This document shows, piece by piece, positions 6,637 through 8,833 of a stretch of DNA of 8,833 nucleotides. The DNA comes from Hadesarchaea archaeon (GTDB lineage Archaea; Hadarchaeota; Hadarchaeia; Hadarchaeales; Hadarchaeaceae): positions 1-8,833 of the forward strand of contig QMWE01000033.1 in NCBI GenBank assembly GCA_003661465.1, in the 5' to 3' direction. A program made the position numbers and the translations under genes. Numbering within the stretch: the first letter of the stretch is position 1; every line of letters starts with the position of its first letter. Under the pieces are notes generated by a model. The model had not been told where the DNA came from, made no database searches, and worked only from the letters and a program-made list of their open reading frames with translations.

Positions 6637-7602
6637 ATGGAAGCGAATGAGCTCTGGGTCGAAAAATATAGACCTAAAAAACTCTCCGAGATGATCGGGC
6701 AACAGGAAATCGTGACCAGACTTCAAAATTTCGTCGAGAAAAAGTCTCTCCCCCATCTTCTCTTTGCGGGACCCGCCGGGACAGGAAAAACGACGGCTGC
6801 GCTATGTATCGCACGTGAGCTGTTTGGGGAGGGCTGGAAACAAAACCTGTTGGAACTCAACGCGAGCGACGAACGTGGCATCGACACTATTCGAACTAAA
6901 GTAAAGGACTACGCCAGAACAAGGCCGATCGGAGACGTTCCTTACAAGATAATTTTGCTCGACGAAAGCGATGCCCTGACATCTGATGCTCAACACGCGC
7001 TACGTCGAATGATGGAGATGTTCGCCAGCAGCACGCGCTTTATTCTTGACTGTAATTTCAGTAGTCGCATCATTGAACCGATTCAGTCAAGATGTGCGGT
7101 TTTCAGGTTTAGACGTCTATCGGATAAAGAAATAGACCATATGCTCAAACGAATTGCGCGAGGAGAAAAACTCACGCTGACTCCAGATGCAGTCAGGGCC
7201 ATCACATATCTCAGCGAGGGAGATATGCGACGTGCGATCAATATTCTCCAAGCGGCTGCAGCACTGAAGAAAAAAGTAGACGAAAAGGTGGTCTATGAGG
7301 TAAGCGCCGCCGCAAGGCCCGATGAGGTCAAGCTAATGCTAGAGCTATCCCTATCCGGAAAGTTCGAAGAAGCCAGAAAAAAGCTACATGAGTTACTTAT
7401 CGATAGGGGCCTCTCAGGAGAGGACATCCTAGATCAAATTCACAGAGAAATATTCAACCTTCAGATACCGGAACTCGCCAAGGTCAAACTAGTGGACAAA
7501 GTCGGAGAATTTTCATTTAGGATAACCCAAGGGTCAAACGAACGGATACAGCTGGAAGCTATGCTTGCACATTTTGCCCTCCTTGGCAACTCCCAATCTT
7601 AG
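6637..7602 (+). CDS. rfcS: Replication factor C small subunit (clamp loader ATPase)
   Basis: This AAA+ subunit, with a large subunit, loads the PCNA sliding clamp onto primed DNA. The 321-residue protein has the family length and order: WVEKYRPKKLSEMIGQ (7-22), Walker A GPAGTGKT (45-52), LNASDERGID (74-83), Walker B IILLDESD (105-112, DExD type), sensor-1 region FILDCNFSSRII (135-146), and the arginine-finger SRC (151-153). A sensor-2 region GDMRRAINILQ follows, then the C-terminal collar domain. No intein interrupts it. The ATG at 6637 is chosen over a GTG at 6610 because of GAGGT 7 bases upstream and because conserved sequence starts right after it. The gene follows a BlaI-type regulator closely. 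The large-subunit gene, often next to rfcS in archaea, is absent here; instead a convergent phosphatase gene overlaps the stop. Confidence 0.97.
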   Translation: MEANELWVEKYRPKKLSEMIGQQEIVTRLQNFVEKKSLPHLLFAGPAGTGKTTAALCIARELFGEGWKQNLLELNASDERGIDTIRTKVKDYARTRPIGDVPYKIILLDESDALTSDAQHALRRMMEMFASSTRFILDCNFSSRIIEPIQSRCAVFRFRRLSDKEIDHMLKRIARGEKLTLTPDAVRAITYLSEGDMRRAINILQAAAALKKKVDEKVVYEVSAAARPDEVKLMLELSLSGKFEEARKKLHELLIDRGLSGEDILDQIHREIFNLQIPELAKVKLVDKVGEFSFRITQGSNERIQLEAMLAHFALLGNSQS

Positions 7603-8378
7603 TCTCTCATCTGTGCCATTTTGCTCAAAAATGCTTTGACCTCGTCGACATCTCTCAAAAAAAATTTGGCTTGGGACCTCCTCGGTCTGGCAGAAACCAC
7701 AACTGTTATCCCCCTGTCCCTTAAGGCAGAAAAAGCGTCCTCATCTGTCTGATCGTCACCCACGTAAACCGGAATGAGTTTCTTCTTCGGATCGATGACA
7801 TCCATGATCCAAAGTGCTGCTTTTCCCTTGTCCCAGTTTAAATTGGGCCGTATCTCAAAGACTTTTTTGCCCTCGGTAATCCGTACTTTACCAGAGACCA
7901 CATAGGGATTGACTACGCTCCAGAAAATTTTTTTAAATCCTCCAACTTTATTCCTCTCAACCAGTCTATAATGAACACTTGCGGTCAATCCCTTGTCCTC
8001 CAGCACCACACCCTTCATTTTTCCCACCTTTTCCCGCAGTTTTTCGCAGATATCCGATATTATTGGGCGGGTGCATTTCGCCTCTGATTTAATGATATTC
8101 ACGTTTGGACCATTTATTTCGAATCCATGATTTCCTACGTAGTATATACCTCTGAGTCGCACAAGGTGCTTCACCGAGCTCAGAGCCCTTCCACTTATTA
8201 TCACAAGCTTGAATTTTCCGATCAAAGCTTTGAGCAACTTTCTAGTATCGTCAGGTAAAAGAGCAAGCTCTGGTCTCCTAGCTATTGGAACTATGGTGCC
8301 ATCGTAATCCAATAGTAATACGGCCCCTGCCCGTAAATTCTTTTGAAACTTATGGAGTTGGCTCAGAAGATGTTTCAT
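7599..8378 (-). CDS. otsB: Trehalose-6-phosphate phosphatase
   Basis: This HAD-superfamily enzyme removes phosphate from trehalose 6-phosphate to give trehalose, a compatible solute. The 259 residues hold all family motifs: LLDYDGTI (22-29; nucleophile Asp24, acid/base Asp26), ISGR (61-64), GNHGFEI (82-88), KKVFEIRP with WDKGKA (171-187; Lys184 is the likely phosphate-binding Lys), and YVGDDQTDEDAF (205-216, Mg-binding acidic residues). The size is that of a stand-alone phosphatase, not a fused synthase-phosphatase. The ATG at 8378 has AGGGGT 5 bases upstream. The stop codon (7599-7601) overlaps the convergent rfcS stop. A trehalose-type glycosyltransferase starts 340 bp away on the other strand, so a trehalose locus is likely. 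Mannosyl-3-phosphoglycerate phosphatase is a related alternative, but the DQTDED and GNHG motifs favour OtsB. Confidence 0.93.
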   Translation of the reverse strand: MKHLLSQLHKFQKNLRAGAVLLLDYDGTIVPIARRPELALLPDDTRKLLKALIGKFKLVIISGRALSSVKHLVRLRGIYYVGNHGFEINGPNVNIIKSEAKCTRPIISDICEKLREKVGKMKGVVLEDKGLTASVHYRLVERNKVGGFKKIFWSVVNPYVVSGKVRITEGKKVFEIRPNLNWDKGKAALWIMDVIDPKKKLIPVYVGDDQTDEDAFSALRDRGITVVVSARPRRSQAKFFLRDVDEVKAFLSKMAQMRD

Positions 8379-8383
8379 GTATT

Positions 8384-8416
8384 ACCCCTAATACAAACTA
8401 CGCGCCATAAACTAAA
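8384..8416 (-). promoter_or_regulatory. Possible promoter and ribosome binding site of otsB
   Basis: On the minus strand CTTTAGTTTATGG (about 8405-8417) is a fair TATA box with a predicted start near 8385. AGGGGT (8384-8389) is the ribosome binding site 5 bases before the ATG at 8378. The TATA box overlaps the stop codon of the degraded frame upstream. Confidence 0.4.
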
Positions 8417-8531
8417 GCTTACTCTCGACAAAGGTCAAGATGATATTATCTAAATCAGCTTGTTCAAATCCGAATTTTTCGACAACCGCATAAGGTGAAC
8501 TGCCCCCAGCTTTCGCAAGGGACTTCCCGCT
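8412..8531 (-). pseudogene. 39-codon 3' remnant of a lost gene (family uncertain)
   Basis: A minus-strand frame is open from just after a TGA (8532-8534) to a TAG (8412-8414), with no start codon. Its last part, SSPYAVVEKFGFEQADLDNI followed by ILTFVESKL, looks like a true protein C-terminus in composition and amphipathic pattern. The preceding bases belong to the GC-rich repeat block at 8492-8550. It may be the tail of a gene whose body was deleted, perhaps by insertion of the adjacent element. By eye it recalls the C-terminal ends of transketolase-type enzymes (small-residue loop, then EKFGF plus a helix) or of M3-family oligopeptidases. Neither is secure at this length. Confidence 0.35.
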
Positions 8532-8602
8532 TCAGCGACGGGGCTTGCTGTTTTTGATGAGTAGAGATGGAACCTGTACGATAGCATCGGCTCATCCTCC
8601 AT
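8450..8602 (-). other. Possible leaderless 50-codon reading frame
   Basis: A minus-strand ATG at 8602 lies about 23 bp after the centre of the box TATATAAA (8621-8628 complement), the geometry of a leaderless archaeal gene. The frame runs 50 codons to a TAG at 8450-8452 and begins MEDEPMLSYRFHLYSSK. It passes through the GC-rich inverted-repeat block as SPVAEAGSPL, and its composition is not convincing as a conserved protein. It overlaps the degraded frame 8412-8531 in another phase. I consider it more likely relic or chance than a gene. Confidence 0.2.
8492..8550 (-). mobile_element. Possible IS200/IS605-type (TnpB element) end remnant
   Basis: Read on the minus strand, the block goes CAGCAAGCCCCGTCGCTGAA, then GCGGGAAGTCCC, and later GGGGGCAGTTCACC. 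It contains nested inverted repeats: CCCG (8526-8529) with CGGG (8539-8542), and GCCCC (8502-8506) with GGGGC (8540-8544). This resembles, from memory, the subterminal palindromes and the GAAG...AGTTCAC pattern at the right ends of IS200/IS605-type TnpB elements. No tnpA or tnpB gene remains. The block is much more GC-rich than its AT-rich surroundings. It could instead be a local regulatory hairpin. Confidence 0.33.
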
Positions 8603-8620
8603 GTATTTAGCTAGAGGTTC

Positions 8621-8628
8621 TTTATATA
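8621..8628. promoter_or_regulatory. Strong TATA box (TTTATATA)
   Basis: This is the best TATA match in the 8379-8717 gap and is nearly palindromic, so either direction is possible. Rightwards it predicts a start near 8650 and a leader of about 70 bases for the glycosyltransferase, beginning at the hairpin 8646-8677. Leftwards it predicts a start near 8600, running into the repeat block at 8492-8550. Confidence 0.5.
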
Positions 8629-8645
8629 GAAAAAAACTCGCCTCT

Positions 8646-8677
8646 CCGCCCCCTCCATTAAGAGGGCTTCTTGGCGG
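8646..8677. repeat. Bulged inverted repeat before the glycosyltransferase
   Basis: CCGCC (8646-8650) and CCCTC (8651-8655) pair with GAGGG (8662-8666) and GGCGG (8673-8677), leaving a 6-base loop CATTAA and a 6-base bulge CTTCTT. It may be a 5' leader hairpin or operator for the downstream gene. On the minus strand GAAGCCCTC followed by GGAGGGGG also recalls a TnpB-element end. There is no T-run directly after it on the plus strand, so it is probably not a terminator. Confidence 0.5.
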
Positions 8678-8717
8678 TAAAGTTAAATCTTAAAAAATTG
8701 AGTTAGTGGAGAGCAGG

Positions 8718-8833
8718 ATGTTGAGGAATCTAACGGACTACAGAGGAATAATCGGGGACGACAAAATTTCGGAAATATATCAGAAAAGTAGAAAACTTTA
8801 CAAAAAGCATATCCTGCACATTAATTCAACAGC
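8718..8833 (+). CDS. TreT-like trehalose glycosyltransferase, N-terminus (runs off right edge)
   Basis: Only the first 38 codons are in the window. The protein begins MLRNLTDYRGIIGDD and continues through SEIYQKSRKLYKKHILHINST. The pattern 'L-DY--IIG---I-EIY--A--L--K-VLH-NST' is the N-terminus of the archaeal trehalose glycosyltransferring synthase TreT (GT4 family), which joins NDP-glucose and glucose. The HINST strand normally leads into the GGGVAE substrate loop, which would lie just past the edge. GGAGAG (8708-8713) is 4 bases before the ATG. A weak TATA-like TTAAAT (8683-8688) and a stronger box at 8621-8628 are upstream. Divergent placement from otsB supports a trehalose role. A relative that makes trehalose 6-phosphate or another glucoside cannot be excluded from the fragment. 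Confidence 0.7.
   Translation, partial: MLRNLTDYRGIIGDDKISEIYQKSRKLYKKHILHINST

Noticed and set aside
8551..8595. TGATGA at 8555-8560 as a C box of a C/D guide RNA
   Set aside because: No matching CUGA D box or internal D'/C' boxes occur within the normal 50-70 base length on either side.
1..8833. CRISPR array or tRNA genes
   Set aside because: Reading both strands I saw no regularly spaced direct repeats and no cloverleaf with a GGTTCRA-type T arm. A tRNA search program would settle the latter.

Overview
The window is archaeal chromosomal DNA. The evidence is an archaeal-type RNase P RNA, a replication factor C small (clamp-loader) subunit, HMG-CoA reductase for isoprenoid lipids, an archaeal-style isoleucyl-tRNA synthetase, and TATA-type promoters placed so that leaders are very short or absent. 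Base composition is moderate and looks uniform by eye. The lineage cannot be fixed from this sequence. The class II HMG-CoA reductase narrows it somewhat, because that class occurs in only some archaea (for example Archaeoglobus and Thermoplasma relatives).

Layout. Positions 1-149 hold the 5' half of the RNase P RNA gene on the minus strand, running off the left edge. It is divergent from a nucleoside 2-deoxyribosyltransferase-like gene (189-656, +). A minus-strand pair follows: a SerB-like HAD phosphatase with altered catalytic motifs (674-1297) and class II HMG-CoA reductase (1410-2675). A small two-helix membrane protein of unknown function (2743-3129, +) is divergent from the reductase and convergent with ileS (3167-6160, -). 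A promoter region of about 100 bp then serves ileS leftwards and a BlaI/MecI-type regulator plus rfcS rightwards (6261-7602, +). rfcS meets a trehalose-6-phosphate phosphatase gene (7599-8378, -) tail to tail, with the stop codons overlapping by 4 bp. The last 115 bp are the start of a TreT-like trehalose glycosyltransferase (+).

The one gene-poor stretch, 8379-8717, is not empty. It has a 39-codon reading frame that looks like the 3' end of a lost gene, a GC-rich inverted-repeat block resembling an IS200/IS605 (TnpB-type) element end, a strong TATATA box and a bulged hairpin before the glycosyltransferase.

Most of the window is housekeeping: tRNA processing, translation, replication, nucleotide salvage and lipid precursors, plus a compatible-solute (trehalose) locus at the right end. 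I see no clear undescribed multi-gene system. The best leads are the motif-altered SerB homologue, the regulator-clamp loader pair, the trehalose gene pairing and the relic block between the two trehalose genes.
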